DNA of 64,000 nucleotides from an uncultured Bacteroides sp. (GTDB taxonomy: Bacteria > Bacteroidota > Bacteroidia > Bacteroidales > Bacteroidaceae), in contig NZ_CANRPM010000004.1 in NCBI RefSeq assembly GCF_947632445.1, forward strand, positions 23,659-87,658, read 5' to 3'. The notes under the pieces were generated by a model. That model saw only the letters and a list, made by a program, of their open reading frames with translations, was not told the origin of the DNA and did no database searches. A program made the translations under genes and the position numbers. Shown piece after piece: positions 25,935 to 35,829 of this stretch; position 1 is the stretch's first letter; each line of letters starts with the position of its first letter.

Positions 25935-27587
25935 TCAGTTGTCGGTGAGTGAATTGTTTGCCGTTTTCTTCCGGCCGCCCCCGCCGTATTCGATGGCCGC
26001 CTTCACGAACGAGACGAACAGCGGATGCGGATGGAGCACGGTGCTGCTGTATTCCGGGTGGAACTGCGTCCCCACGTACCAGCGTAGGGTGGGTATCTCC
26101 ACGATTTCCACCAGGTCCGATTCGGGGTTGATGCCGGTGCATTTCATTCCGGCTGCCTCGTACTCGGCCTTGTACTGGTTGTTGAACTCGTAGCGGTGGC
26201 GGTGGCGCTCCTGGATGTGTGTGGTGCCGTATGCCTCGTAGGCCTTGCTATCCTTCTGCAAGATGCAGTCGTAGGCGCCGAGCCGCATCGTGCCGCCCAT
26301 GTTGGTGACGGACTTCTGCTCTTCCATGATGTCGATGACGTTGTACGGCGTCTTCTCGTTCATCTCGCGCGAATTGGCGTCGGCATACCCCAATACGTTG
26401 CGGGCGAACTCGATGGCGATGCACTGCATGCCGAGGCAGATGCCGAAGGTCGGGATGTCGTGCGTGCGTGCATACTTGATGGCCACGAACTTGCCGTTGA
26501 TGCCGCGCTCGCCGAAGCCGGGGCCGATGAGTACGCCCGACATGCCTTTCAGACTTTCGGCGACGTTCCCGTCCGTCAGCCTTTCACTGTTCACGAAGTC
26601 TACGGAAACTTTGCGGTCGTTGTAGGTTCCCGCCTGCGACAGGGCCTCGCGGATGGACTTGTAGGCATCCTGCAAGTCGTATTTCCCTACCAGCGCGATG
26701 TGGATGGGGTCGGTTTTCTCCGCCTTGTGGCGACGCTCCAGGAAGCTGCGCCAGGGGCCGAGGCCCGGCGTGTCGCCCACGGGAAGCCCCATTTTCTTCA
26801 GGATGGTTTCGTCCAGCTTCTGGGCCTGCATGAGGATAGGCACTTCGTAAATGGTCGGCGCGTCGATGCTCTGCACCACCGCGTCTTCGTCCACGTTGCA
26901 GAACAGGGCGACTTTCTTGCGGAGATTGAGGCTGAGTTCATGTTCGGTACGCAGCACCAGAATATCCGGTTGGATGCCGGCGCTTTGCAGCTCTTTCACC
27001 GAGTGCTGGGTGGGTTTTGTTTTCAGTTCGCCGGCGGCGGCCAGATAGGGGACGTAGGTCAGGTGTACGCACAGGGCGTCTTTGCCCAATTCCCATTTCA
27101 GCTGTCGGATGCTTTCCAGATAAGGCAACGACTCGATGTCGCCGACGGTCCCGCCGATTTCGGTGATGACAAAATCGAATTTGTACTTGTTGCCAAGCAG
27201 CTTCACGTTCCGTTTGATTTCGTCCGTGATGTGAGGAATGATCTGTATCGTTTTCCCCAGGTAATCTCCGCGGCGCTCTTTGTCGATGACGCTTTTGTAG
27301 ATGCGTCCCGTCGTGATATTGTTGGCTTTGGTCGTCTGGATGCCCAGGAAGCGCTCGTAATGCCCCAGGTCGAGGTCGGCTTCGTGTCCGTCTACGGTTA
27401 CGTAACATTCACCGTGTTCGTATGGATTGAGCGTACCCGGATCGATATTGATATACGGGTCAAATTTTTGGATGGTTACATTGTACCCTCTTGCCTGCAG
27501 CAGTTTCCCGATGGAAGACGAAATGATTCCTTTGCCTAAGGAAGAGGCAACACCACCGGTGACGAAAATATACTTTGTTTCTCCCAC
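25935..27587 (-). CDS. pyrG: CTP synthase
   Basis: 550 residues. Makes CTP from UTP, ATP and glutamine. The N-terminal amidoligase domain begins YIFVTGGVASSLGKGI (P-loop) and includes QKFDPYINIDPGTLNPYEHGE. The C-terminal class I glutaminase has the nucleophile elbow GICLGMQC and the His-Glu pair in GTQFHPEYSS. The only start in frame near the promoter is a GTG at 27587. A -7 box on the minus strand lies about 75 bp upstream. Length is normal and all motifs are intact. It is adjacent to yidC and DUF3078, an arrangement I recognise from other Bacteroides. Confidence 0.98.
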   Translation of the reverse strand: MGETKYIFVTGGVASSLGKGIISSSIGKLLQARGYNVTIQKFDPYINIDPGTLNPYEHGECYVTVDGHEADLDLGHYERFLGIQTTKANNITTGRIYKSVIDKERRGDYLGKTIQIIPHITDEIKRNVKLLGNKYKFDFVITEIGGTVGDIESLPYLESIRQLKWELGKDALCVHLTYVPYLAAAGELKTKPTQHSVKELQSAGIQPDILVLRTEHELSLNLRKKVALFCNVDEDAVVQSIDAPTIYEVPILMQAQKLDETILKKMGLPVGDTPGLGPWRSFLERRHKAEKTDPIHIALVGKYDLQDAYKSIREALSQAGTYNDRKVSVDFVNSERLTDGNVAESLKGMSGVLIGPGFGERGINGKFVAIKYARTHDIPTFGICLGMQCIAIEFARNVLGYADANSREMNEKTPYNVIDIMEEQKSVTNMGGTMRLGAYDCILQKDSKAYEAYGTTHIQERHRHRYEFNNQYKAEYEAAGMKCTGINPESDLVEIVEIPTLRWYVGTQFHPEYSSTVLHPHPLFVSFVKAAIEYGGGGRKKTANNSLTDN

Positions 27588-27661
27588 AATTATAATAGAG
27601 TTTAATATGTTAGCTTGCTTATCCGCAGAAGGTCTTCCGGCCTTGATTACATTTTAAGCCG

Positions 27662-27669
27662 CAAAATTA
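27662..27669 (-). promoter_or_regulatory. -7 element for pyrG
   Basis: The minus strand reads TAATTTTG, matching TAnnTTTG, about 75 bp before the pyrG GTG. No clear -33 element. Confidence 0.45.
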
Positions 27670-27701
27670 TAAAAAAAGAAGAGAAAGTAAATATTTTAAG
27701 C

Positions 27702-27709
27702 TAAATTTG
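27702..27709 (+). promoter_or_regulatory. -7 element for the DUF3078 gene
   Basis: TAAATTTG matches TAnnTTTG about 47 bp before the chosen ATG. The divergent pyrG box lies 33 bp away, so the two promoters face away from a shared AT-rich core. Confidence 0.5.
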
Positions 27710-27755
27710 TAGCCGTATTCATGGATTTTAGGGCTTAATGGTTTATATGAGTTTT

Positions 27756-29447
27756 ATGAAGAATAAATATTATGTATGCGTCTGGGCGATGTTGTCGGTG
27801 ATGTCCGTGTCGCTTTCGGCGCAAGTCACTATGGTAGAAGATGAATGGGCCGCCTCTTCGCGGGCAGGAAGTCTGTTCGGTCAAGACAATCTCTTGAAGC
27901 AGGACACACTGATTTCGCTGGTGCCTGTCGTCCGGTCGGACTCCTTGCGGGCCGACACCTTGCAGTCTGCTGTTTCCATGCCGGCCGATTCGCTGAGGGT
28001 AGACTCTTTGTTGTCGGCAGTCGTACAGGCCGACACCCTGCGGCAGGATACGGTAAGTCAGGAGTCGGAGTCTCTGGAAGGGGCGAAGAAGGAGCCGGAA
28101 AAGAAGGTCAGGAAGAAACGGCCGCAATTATCGGAATTTCTTTCCCGCTATTGCGTTCTCAAGCTGAAACCCGCAGAAGGTACTTCGGAGATGAAACTGG
28201 ACACCGTGTCGTTCTTGTATGAAAAGAATTTGGGCGTCTTGTATTATCTGAACGATCCGGCTACTCCTGAACGCTATATTGCCCGCGACCCCAAATACTT
28301 CCGCCTGTTCTTGCCCTTTACCTTCTATTATGCACCGATGGCGGAGATTTCCCAGTTGAAGTGGAAGCCTTCGTTATGGAGCGACTCGGTGACCGTCTCC
28401 ACTCCTGAGCCGCTTTCGTTCGACCCGCTACCTTTTAGGGCCATAGAGCAAACCAACGAGGTGGTGAACCGTACCCTGCTTGCCGTCTATCCCTACTGCT
28501 CGAAGCAGGTGGTACTGACGGAGGACGAAGTGATGTTGAAGCCCAGTTACAATGACGACATCCAGAAAGAAGATTCTTCCAAGCCGTCGGTTACGAAGCT
28601 GATAAAGAAGAGCCACATCGACATCAACGAAGAGGCGGGAGTCATCATCCACAAACCTAACTGGTGGATAACATCGGGGAACGGCTCGTTGCAGTTCTCT
28701 CAAAACAGCATCTCGAACAACTGGTACAAGGGAGGTGAAAGCTCAATCTCTGTGCTGTTCAACCTTCTGCTGAGGGCCAATTACAATGACCATGAGCGCG
28801 TAGAGTGGGAAAATCTGCTGGAAGTCAAGACCAATGTGAACTCGGCCCCTTCGGATACCTATCACGACTTTTTGATAACCAGCGACCAGCTTCGCTTGTA
28901 TAGCAAAATGGGTATTAAGGCCTTTACCAGGTGGTATTATACCATATCCACCGAATTAAAGACTCAGCTCTTCAATTCTTATGGGAGCAACAGCATGAAC
29001 TTGAAAGCAGCTTTCCTGGCTCCGTTCGATTGGTCGACCGGTATTGGTATGGACTACAAGTTGGAGAAGTCAAAGTATAGATTGTCCGTGTTCTTGGCAC
29101 CTCTGACCCATACGATGCGTTACGTTGGCAATGAGAAAGTAAGCGAAACCAGTTACGGCTTGGAGGAAGGGGCTACAGTGAAGCATGATTTCGGTTCGCA
29201 GATTCAGACGAATTTTTCTTGGACTATTATTCCTTCCATCAGACTGGCTACACGCTTGGACTACCTGACAACCTACAAATGGGTTCGCTCCGAATGGGAG
29301 ACAAACATCGACTTTATCCTGACTCGTTTCTTGTCGGCAAAGCTGTATGTGCTGGCCCGTTTCGATGACAGTACGAAACCCAGGGTAGGTGACAATTATT
29401 TGCAGGCTACCGAAACGCTTGGTTTTGGTCTCAACTACTCTTGGTAA
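27756..29447 (+). CDS. DUF3078 outer-membrane-type protein
   Basis: About 563 residues from the ATG at 27756 (the frame is open from 27738). A signal peptide ends SVSLSAQ. Residues to about 130 are low-complexity, rich in ADSLRxDTL-type repeats and then basic (EKKVRKKRP). The C-terminal 300 residues are alternating amphipathic strands and end GFGLNYSW with a terminal aromatic, as expected for an outer-membrane beta-barrel. The motif WWITSGNGSLQFSQNSISNNWYKGGESS is the DUF3078 core. Function unknown. It is divergent from pyrG. Confidence 0.85.
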   Translation: MKNKYYVCVWAMLSVMSVSLSAQVTMVEDEWAASSRAGSLFGQDNLLKQDTLISLVPVVRSDSLRADTLQSAVSMPADSLRVDSLLSAVVQADTLRQDTVSQESESLEGAKKEPEKKVRKKRPQLSEFLSRYCVLKLKPAEGTSEMKLDTVSFLYEKNLGVLYYLNDPATPERYIARDPKYFRLFLPFTFYYAPMAEISQLKWKPSLWSDSVTVSTPEPLSFDPLPFRAIEQTNEVVNRTLLAVYPYCSKQVVLTEDEVMLKPSYNDDIQKEDSSKPSVTKLIKKSHIDINEEAGVIIHKPNWWITSGNGSLQFSQNSISNNWYKGGESSISVLFNLLLRANYNDHERVEWENLLEVKTNVNSAPSDTYHDFLITSDQLRLYSKMGIKAFTRWYYTISTELKTQLFNSYGSNSMNLKAAFLAPFDWSTGIGMDYKLEKSKYRLSVFLAPLTHTMRYVGNEKVSETSYGLEEGATVKHDFGSQIQTNFSWTIIPSIRLATRLDYLTTYKWVRSEWETNIDFILTRFLSAKLYVLARFDDSTKPRVGDNYLQATETLGFGLNYSW

Positions 29448-29848
29448 GCAGAAAGCATTCAATGGGGGAAGCAATGTTTTGTGATGAAGAAGACGATGTT
29501 TTTCGTCTGGCAAAGCATTGCTTTTTCGGCTGTGGTTCTCGTTATCCTCTTGAAAGAGCGATTTCCTTTATCATTATACCGGGTCTTTCCTGAGCTCCGT
29601 AAAATTCCTCTTCAGTATTCTACGCTGACGTTTGCAAACGTCGTGTTCGCCAATTCATTTTTTCGGTGGGTTTTCATCTGAGGTGAATTATAGACTATTA
29701 TTTGTGGAAAATTGAACAAATGTAAATGAATGTTTATATCTATTTTTGCGGCGAAGTTTTACATTGGGTAGATTATGATGAAAGGCAAAGGATGGTTTAT
29801 CCGGCTTTTTGAAAGGATTTTTATTGATTTGAGGAGATAATTTGGGGA
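29448..29848. other. 401-bp gap before the polyene-like operon
   Basis: Contains a compound hairpin: outer arms AAGCAATG (29469-29476) and CATTGCTT (29516-29523) followed by TTTTT, with an inner AGACGA/TCGTCT stem, a likely terminator for the DUF3078 gene. A -7 box TATTTTTG lies at 29741-29748. The rest is AT-rich without a gene I can support. Confidence 0.65.
29741..29748 (+). promoter_or_regulatory. -7 element for the polyene-like operon
   Basis: TATTTTTG matches TAnnTTTG and gives a leader of about 95 nt before the acyltransferase ATG at 29849. No clear -33 element. Confidence 0.45.
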
Positions 29849-30985
29849 ATGAAACATGTTATTGTAAAAAGAGCAGATACGAAACACCGGATGGATGATT
29901 TTGTTCGGTTGACAGATATGTTGTATGCTGATTCTCCCTATTATGTCCCGGATTTGGAGATAGATACGCGGGATGCTTTCGACCCGGCAAAAAATATGGG
30001 GTTGGAGTATTCTGTCATTCAACCGTTTGTGGCTTACGATGAATCGGATAAACCGGTAGGGCGTATTGCCGGAATCATTAACTCCCGTGCCAACCAAAAG
30101 TGGAAAACGAAGAATGTCAGATTTGGTTTCATCGAGTTTATTGACGACATGGATGTATCCAGGGCTTTATTGGATACGGTCGAACAGTGGGGACGCGAGC
30201 AGGGAATGACACATATACAAGGGCCGATGAGCATTTTGGATTTTGAAAAAGAAGGGATGCTTATAGAGGATTTTGACCAAATGGGCTCTATGATAACAAT
30301 CTACAATCCGCCTTATTATCCCAAACATTTGGAAGCATTAGGCTACCGGAAGGCGGTGGATTGGGTACAGATACGCATTGATGTGCCTCCTGCTGTTCCC
30401 GAAAAATATGAACGTGTCGCCCGTTTGTCGAAGGAAATGTTTGGCTTGAAAGTCAAAAAACTTACGGATAAGGATATTTTCAAGCATGGATATGGGAAAA
30501 AAGTATTCGATCTGCTGAATCTTGCCTACTCACCTCTGTTTGGATATACGGAATTGACAGACAAACAGATAGATTCTTTTTTGAAACACTATATACCTTT
30601 GATGGATAAGCGTATGCTGCCTGTGATAGAAAACGAGGAAGGGCAGGTGGTAGGTATAGCGATTACAATGGGAAGTTTGTCTAATGCTTTACGGAAATCG
30701 CATGGCAGATTGTTCCCTACAGGGTGGTATCATTTGGTACGGGCTCTCAAATGGAAACATGAGGATAAGGCAGAACTTCTGCTTGTGGCCGTGCATCCCG
30801 ATTATCAGGGGTTGGGAGTGAATGCCTTATTCTTTGCCGACTTAATCCCTGTATATAACAAACTTGGGTATCGTTGGGCGGAGACCGGCCCTCAGTTGGA
30901 AAGTAATGTACGTGAACTCTCTCAATGGAAGCCGCTGAATCCTTCAATAGTCAAACGCAGACGATGCTACAAGAAAGATTTATGA
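29849..30985 (+). CDS. GNAT-superfamily acyltransferase-like protein, first gene of lipid operon
   Basis: 378 residues, soluble. The N-terminal half (FVRLTDMLYADSPYYVPDLEID, GRIAGIINSRAN, RFGFIEFIDD, GPMSILDFEKEGMLIE) and the C-terminal half (LLLVAVHPDYQGLGVNALFFADLIP, a GNAT acyl-CoA/ACP binding loop) suggest a tandem GNAT-like fold. Proteins of this shape are usually labelled hypothetical in Bacteroides. With a ketosynthase, ACP and dehydratases immediately downstream, it may transfer an acyl chain to an amine or other acceptor. That role is inference from context. It is 31 bp upstream of the ketosynthase. Confidence 0.65.
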   Translation: MKHVIVKRADTKHRMDDFVRLTDMLYADSPYYVPDLEIDTRDAFDPAKNMGLEYSVIQPFVAYDESDKPVGRIAGIINSRANQKWKTKNVRFGFIEFIDDMDVSRALLDTVEQWGREQGMTHIQGPMSILDFEKEGMLIEDFDQMGSMITIYNPPYYPKHLEALGYRKAVDWVQIRIDVPPAVPEKYERVARLSKEMFGLKVKKLTDKDIFKHGYGKKVFDLLNLAYSPLFGYTELTDKQIDSFLKHYIPLMDKRMLPVIENEEGQVVGIAITMGSLSNALRKSHGRLFPTGWYHLVRALKWKHEDKAELLLVAVHPDYQGLGVNALFFADLIPVYNKLGYRWAETGPQLESNVRELSQWKPLNPSIVKRRRCYKKDL

Positions 30986-31016
30986 AACATGAATAGCTTG
31001 GAATAAGAATTATGAT

Positions 31017-32237
31017 ATGGAAAAGAGAGTAGTTATTACAGGGATGGGCATTTGGTCCTGTATCGGTACGACATTGGATGAAGTGCGTGATTCTCTATAT
31101 AATGGCAAGAGTGGCATCGTTTTCAATGCCGAACGCAAGTCTTTGGGATTTCGTTCAGCCTTGTGTACCGATGTCCCCAAACCCGATTTGAAACCATTCA
31201 TTCCTCGCAACCAGCGTCAGTTTATGCCCGAAGAGGCCCAGTATGCTTATATGGCCACGAGACAAGCGTTAGAGAATGCAAAGCTGGATGCCGACTACAT
31301 GGAGCATCATGAGGTAGGCCTGATATATGGCAACGACTCTGTTGCTGAAGCCACGATGCATGCCCTCGACAAGTTTCGGGAGTTTCATGATACGGCAGCC
31401 TGCGGCAGTGGTGCCATCTTTCAGTCGATGAATTCTACGGTGACGATGAATCTTGCCTGCTTGTTCCGCCTGAAGGGTATCAATCTGACGGCTTCTGCGG
31501 CGTGTGCATCAGGATCCCAGTCGGTAGGATTGGCTGCGTTACTCATTCGGAATGGTTTGCAGGAATGTGTCGTATGTGGTGGTGCACAGGAAAATAATCT
31601 GTACAGTGTGGCGGCCTTCGATGGAATACAATCGTTTTCTGTCCGTGAGGACAATCCTACCTGCGCCAGCCGCCCTTTCGATCGCGATCGTGATGGACTG
31701 GTGCCCGGTGGTGGTGCGGCGACCCTCGTTTTGGAGAGTTACGAACATGCCATGCGACGAGGTGCTCCGATATGGGGCGAAATTGTTGGCTGGGGCTTTT
31801 CCGGTAATGGCGATCACATTTCGACACCCAACATTGAAGGGCCGGTGCGCTCTTTGGAAGCTTGTTTGCGTAATGGGGGTGTGACGCCGAGAGAGATAGG
31901 TTACATCAATGCACACGCTACATCGACTCGTATTGGCGATGCCCGCGAGGCGCAGGCTATTGCCCGCGTATTCGGTGATTGGCAGGTACCTGTCACATCG
32001 AACAAAGGACAGACAGGACATGAGATGTGGATGGCTGGCGCAAGCGAACTGATTTATTCGATGCTGATGATGAAAAATGATTTTATTGCCGGAAATCTCA
32101 ATTTTGAAAATCCTGATGAAGATACAGCTTGTATCCATGTTTTACCCGAACGGAAGGAAGTTCATTTTGACATGTTCCTTTCCAATTCTTTTGGCTTTGG
32201 AGGAACTAATTCGACACTTATTGTGAAAAGTATATAA
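31017..32237 (+). CDS. Beta-ketoacyl-ACP synthase (FabF/FabB-like)
   Basis: 406 residues, thiolase fold. Condenses acyl units with malonyl-ACP. The active-site Cys163 is in SAACASGSQS, His300 in NAHATST, Lys330 in SNKGQTG and His335 in GHEMWMAGA, so the full Cys-His-His set is present and the enzyme should condense. The usual GHxxGAAG loop is replaced by GHEMWMAGA. Only one ketosynthase is encoded in the operon, with no separate chain-length factor. Context (ACP, two dehydratases, ketoreductase) points to a dedicated polyene or fatty-acyl chain rather than housekeeping lipid synthesis. Confidence 0.93.
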   Translation: MEKRVVITGMGIWSCIGTTLDEVRDSLYNGKSGIVFNAERKSLGFRSALCTDVPKPDLKPFIPRNQRQFMPEEAQYAYMATRQALENAKLDADYMEHHEVGLIYGNDSVAEATMHALDKFREFHDTAACGSGAIFQSMNSTVTMNLACLFRLKGINLTASAACASGSQSVGLAALLIRNGLQECVVCGGAQENNLYSVAAFDGIQSFSVREDNPTCASRPFDRDRDGLVPGGGAATLVLESYEHAMRRGAPIWGEIVGWGFSGNGDHISTPNIEGPVRSLEACLRNGGVTPREIGYINAHATSTRIGDAREAQAIARVFGDWQVPVTSNKGQTGHEMWMAGASELIYSMLMMKNDFIAGNLNFENPDEDTACIHVLPERKEVHFDMFLSNSFGFGGTNSTLIVKSI

Positions 32238-32262
32238 TGTAATTTTTTTAATATTGAATGAC

Positions 32263-32511
32263 ATGACACGTGAAGAGATTGTAAAGCAAATAAACATTCT
32301 GTTGGCAGAAGAATTTGAAGTAAAGGCTGAAACATTGTTGCCGGATGCGAATGTGAAAGAAACCCTGAATCTGGATAGTTTGAGTTTGGTAGACCTTGTA
32401 GCCCTGATGCAGCAGATGTATAAAGTGAAAATTCCCGTAACGGAGTTACGCAATATACAGACTTTCAATAATCTGTATGACTACATCGAGTCACATCTTC
32501 CGAACGAATGA
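32263..32511 (+). CDS. Acyl carrier protein
   Basis: 82 residues. Four-helix carrier with the phosphopantetheine attachment serine in LNLDSLSLVDLV (Ser39 from the ATG at 32263). The frame also opens from a TTG at 32254. The motif is DSLS rather than the DSLD/DSLE of housekeeping AcpP, as in many secondary-metabolite carriers. Its stop overlaps the next start (ATGA). It holds the growing chain for the neighbouring ketosynthase, ketoreductase and dehydratases. Confidence 0.93.
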   Translation: MTREEIVKQINILLAEEFEVKAETLLPDANVKETLNLDSLSLVDLVALMQQMYKVKIPVTELRNIQTFNNLYDYIESHLPNE

Positions 32512-32933
32512 GCAGGCGGTGTATAGAGGAACTTATTCCGCAACGCAGCCCCATTTTAATGGTAGATGAGTTGCTGGAAGCAGATAGCGAGAAGGCTACG
32601 ACTTGTTTCACCATCCGCCCTGACAATCTGTTTATCGGTGTAGACGGATTGTTGGAAGAGACAGGTTTAATAGAACATATGGCCCAGTCAGCATCTGCAC
32701 TGGCCGGTTATATGGCTGTTTTGGCTGGAGCAGAAAGACCTCCTATTGGCTACATCGGTGAGATTAAGCACTTCCATTGTTACCGTTGTCCACATATAGG
32801 GGACAAGTTATACACAACAGTCAGATTGGGTACGGAAGTGAATGGGGTAACACTGGTAACGGGAGAAAGCCATATAGACGGTGAAGTGGTGGCAGATACG
32901 CAGATGAAAATATTTGTCCAGCCAGACAGATGA
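32508..32933 (+). CDS. Hot-dog 3-hydroxyacyl-ACP dehydratase (ApeI/FabZ-like)
   Basis: 141 residues. Single hot-dog domain with the FabZ-type opening IEELIPQRSPILMVDELLE, the EETGLIEHMAQSASALAGY helix that carries an acidic and polar active-site region, and PPIGYIGEIKHFHCYR. The catalytic HxxxxGxPVxPG loop of classic FabZ is not obvious, as in ApeI-type dehydratases of aryl-polyene clusters. It probably removes water from 3-hydroxyacyl-ACP to build conjugated double bonds. Overlaps the ACP gene by 4 bp. Confidence 0.8.
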   Translation: MSRRCIEELIPQRSPILMVDELLEADSEKATTCFTIRPDNLFIGVDGLLEETGLIEHMAQSASALAGYMAVLAGAERPPIGYIGEIKHFHCYRCPHIGDKLYTTVRLGTEVNGVTLVTGESHIDGEVVADTQMKIFVQPDR

Positions 32934-32962
32934 ATAATATTTTTGAGTAGAGGATAAGGGAT

Positions 32963-33328
32963 ATGAAACTTGAAGGGTATTATTACAATTTAATTGACAG
33001 AAGTACAGATGCGAATGGCAGTACTTTCCGAATAGCCTTATTGCAAGAATGTGATATATATACCGGTCATTTCCCTGGTCATCCTGTTTGCCCTGGCGTA
33101 TGCAATATACAGATTGTGAAAGAATGTGCCGAACGGTTAGTCGGAAAGCCACTGCGTATCGGATATATCCGTCAATGTAGGCTGATTACATTAGCTACCC
33201 CGGTTATTTGCCCTGAGTTAGTTGTAAGGATTAAGCTGGAGTCTGTGGAAGCAGGCTACAGTATTGTTGCCACGATAGCCGACGCAGAGCATATTTATAT
33301 GGAATATAAAGGAAATATGATTGTATGA
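32963..33328 (+). CDS. Second hot-dog dehydratase (FabZ-like)
   Basis: 121 residues. Here the classic active-site loop is visible as YTGHFPGHPVCPGVCNIQIVKECAE, matching the FabA/FabZ HFPGxPVxPG pattern with the catalytic His near residue 33 and the acidic residue in the following helix (KECAE). So the operon encodes one FabZ-like and one ApeI-like protein, the usual pair in aryl-polyene and related clusters. It starts 29 bp after the previous gene and overlaps the MMPL gene by 4 bp. Confidence 0.82.
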   Translation: MKLEGYYYNLIDRSTDANGSTFRIALLQECDIYTGHFPGHPVCPGVCNIQIVKECAERLVGKPLRIGYIRQCRLITLATPVICPELVVRIKLESVEAGYSIVATIADAEHIYMEYKGNMIV

Positions 33329-35829
33329 TAAGACTTTGCATCCATATTTATCGGTATTTTCGTCTTCATCGTGTGACCTTTTGGAGCATGATGGTGGGGG
33401 TGTTTCTTTTTTGTGGCTATTTTGCCTCACAAATCCATTTGGAGGAGGATTTAAATAAACTTTTTCCTGTATCGAGAAATGAAGATGGAAGTATCAAATT
33501 GGCTTTTGCCAACCTGCGTATTAAGGATAAGACGTTTTTACTCTTTGAGGGAATGGAGGGAGTTTCTGCAGAACGTATTGCTGAGGTATGCGATACTTTT
33601 GTTGATTCGTTGCAGGCAAGGAATGCAGCATCTGATTATGATGAAGATGGGCGATTGATTGACGACGTATTCTATTGTCTTTCTGACGATTTGTTACCCA
33701 ATGTTGTCGATTACTTTACTGGTCATTTCCCGGCCTATATTGATACGGCTCTTTACATACATATAGATTCGATGCTGACTGTTGAGCACATGAAATGCCA
33801 GATGCTTCAGAACCGTCAGGATCTGACAGGCAATTTTGGACAGATGTTTCCTGAGTTGATACAGATGGATCCGTTAGGCCTGCGTAACTTGCTGGCAGGT
33901 CAGATGAAGCATATATCCAAGGATGAGACAGGCAGTTATCATATTGTTGACGGGCACTTTTTTGTTCCTGATACCACCGTGTGTGTAGCTTTTTTGACTC
34001 CACACTATTCAGCAACCAATACAGGACAGGGTTCTGTCTTGTTTGATGTGCTGAACGAATTGGTTGAAGATTTTTCCATTACCTTTCCCGATGTACGTGT
34101 CAGCTATCATGGAACGCCGGCAAGCGGTTACTATAATGCAGTTCAAATCAAGCGCGATCTGATAGTTACGGTTGGAGGTTCGTTGCTGCTTGTGTTGGTA
34201 TTTTTGTCTGTCTGTTATCGCAATCACGATACCATTCCTTTGCTATTGCTTCCCGTTTTGTTCGGTGCTTTATTCGGATTGACCGCAATGTATTTTTTGA
34301 AGGGACAGTTTTCACTTTTGGCTTTAGGCATCGGAGCGGTAGTGCTTGGAGTAGCAATGAGCTATGTGCTACATGTCTTGACCCATTATAAATATGTTGA
34401 TAATCCAGAACAGATGCTTCGTGATCAGGTAAAGCCTGTATGTCTGGGATGTCTTACTACAATCGGTTCGTTTATGGGGCTTATTTTTATTGACACGGCG
34501 TTATTACAAGACTTCGGTCTGTTTGCCGCCTTTGCCATTGTTGGAACTACTGTTTTCAGTCTTGTTTTTTTGCCTCAGTTACTTCGCCCGGGTACTAAAC
34601 AGATGAACCGTCGGATATTTGCTGTTATTGATAGAATCAATGCTTATCCATTTCATAGAAAGAATTTATTGTTGGTTGGGATTGGTATGGTTACTATCGT
34701 TTGTTTAATCAGTTATTTGGTTTGCGGTACACAGTTTGATGCTGATATGCACAATTTGGGATACAAAGCTGAATTGACTACACATTCGGAGAATTTACTT
34801 CGTAATAAGACATATGCAACTGACAAGCAAAAGTATTTTGCGAGTACAGGGCAGACAATGGAAGAGGCTATAGCCAATCTGACAGTTCTTTCACATAAGC
34901 TCGATTCGTTGCAACAAATGGGGTTGGTAAAGAGTTATACCCATTCGGAAAAGATCTTTATTCCTTTGCAGATACAACAGGAGCGTATAGATGCTTGGAA
35001 GCGTTATTGGACAGACGAACGCCTGTCGCTTGTTCGTCGCTTAATAGATGGGACAGCATTGGAGGCAGGATTGCGTCCTGAAGCTTTTCAACCATTTTTT
35101 GATTGTGCTATGGCCGATTACGAACCGGATGCTTTATACGAGGCGGAAATTATTCCAGAGGGCTATCTGTCAACATTGATGGAACAATCCTATGATGGTG
35201 GATATCTTTGTTTTACTTCGGTACGTTGTGCGAATGATGTAGTGCGTGGCAAGACGAGTGATTACTACCGCATTTGTGAAGCTATTGCTTCAGTACCCAA
35301 TCTTATGGTACTTGATACTTATTATTATACTACAGATACGCTGATAAGCATGAATGAGGATTTTAATGTCTTGCAATGGGTGTCTATGCTGTTTGTTTTT
35401 GTGGTGCTGTTATTCAGTTTCCATTTCAATTTGAAAAATACACTGATAGGTTTTCTTCCAATTTTGTTGAGTTGGCTGATTGTTCTTGGAGCAATGATCT
35501 TATTTGGCATGAAGTTCAATCTGATCAACATCATCATTTCGACTTTTATTTTTGGCATAGGTGTGGACTACAGCATATTTGTAATGAACGGACTTGTTGG
35601 TGGCGAAGAAAATACACGCCTGTTAGGCTATCACAAAACGGCTATTCTTTTCAGTGCAATCATTCTGATTGTCACGGTCGGATCCATGCTTTTTGCTAAC
35701 CATCCGGCTATCCGTTCTGTTGGTTTTTCTACATTGGTAGGATTGGTGTCAGCAGTGGTGCTTTCATATATCGTTCAGCCTGCGCTTTACTGTTGGTTGG
35801 ATAAAAAAGGAGGGCGGTATGAAGTATGA
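33325..35829 (+). CDS. MMPL/RND family lipid exporter
   Basis: 834 residues. Inner-membrane protein with two sets of helices: one at the N-terminus (FWSMMVGVFLFCGYFA), a bundle near residues 275-400 and another near 680-830, separated by periplasmic loops. This is the RND/MMPL plan, and the second bundle has the characteristic IIISTFIFGIGVDYSIFVMNGL block. Such exporters in polyene clusters move the acyl product across the inner membrane. Together with the LolA-like gene in the same operon it suggests delivery toward the outer membrane. Visibly AT-rich relative to flanking operons. Confidence 0.9.
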   Translation: MIRLCIHIYRYFRLHRVTFWSMMVGVFLFCGYFASQIHLEEDLNKLFPVSRNEDGSIKLAFANLRIKDKTFLLFEGMEGVSAERIAEVCDTFVDSLQARNAASDYDEDGRLIDDVFYCLSDDLLPNVVDYFTGHFPAYIDTALYIHIDSMLTVEHMKCQMLQNRQDLTGNFGQMFPELIQMDPLGLRNLLAGQMKHISKDETGSYHIVDGHFFVPDTTVCVAFLTPHYSATNTGQGSVLFDVLNELVEDFSITFPDVRVSYHGTPASGYYNAVQIKRDLIVTVGGSLLLVLVFLSVCYRNHDTIPLLLLPVLFGALFGLTAMYFLKGQFSLLALGIGAVVLGVAMSYVLHVLTHYKYVDNPEQMLRDQVKPVCLGCLTTIGSFMGLIFIDTALLQDFGLFAAFAIVGTTVFSLVFLPQLLRPGTKQMNRRIFAVIDRINAYPFHRKNLLLVGIGMVTIVCLISYLVCGTQFDADMHNLGYKAELTTHSENLLRNKTYATDKQKYFASTGQTMEEAIANLTVLSHKLDSLQQMGLVKSYTHSEKIFIPLQIQQERIDAWKRYWTDERLSLVRRLIDGTALEAGLRPEAFQPFFDCAMADYEPDALYEAEIIPEGYLSTLMEQSYDGGYLCFTSVRCANDVVRGKTSDYYRICEAIASVPNLMVLDTYYYTTDTLISMNEDFNVLQWVSMLFVFVVLLFSFHFNLKNTLIGFLPILLSWLIVLGAMILFGMKFNLINIIISTFIFGIGVDYSIFVMNGLVGGEENTRLLGYHKTAILFSAIILIVTVGSMLFANHPAIRSVGFSTLVGLVSAVVLSYIVQPALYCWLDKKGGRYEV

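Noticed and set aside
29481..29681. 66-codon plus-strand ORF after DUF3078
   Set aside because: It runs through the likely terminator hairpin, has no ribosome site or homology and ends in AT-rich sequence.
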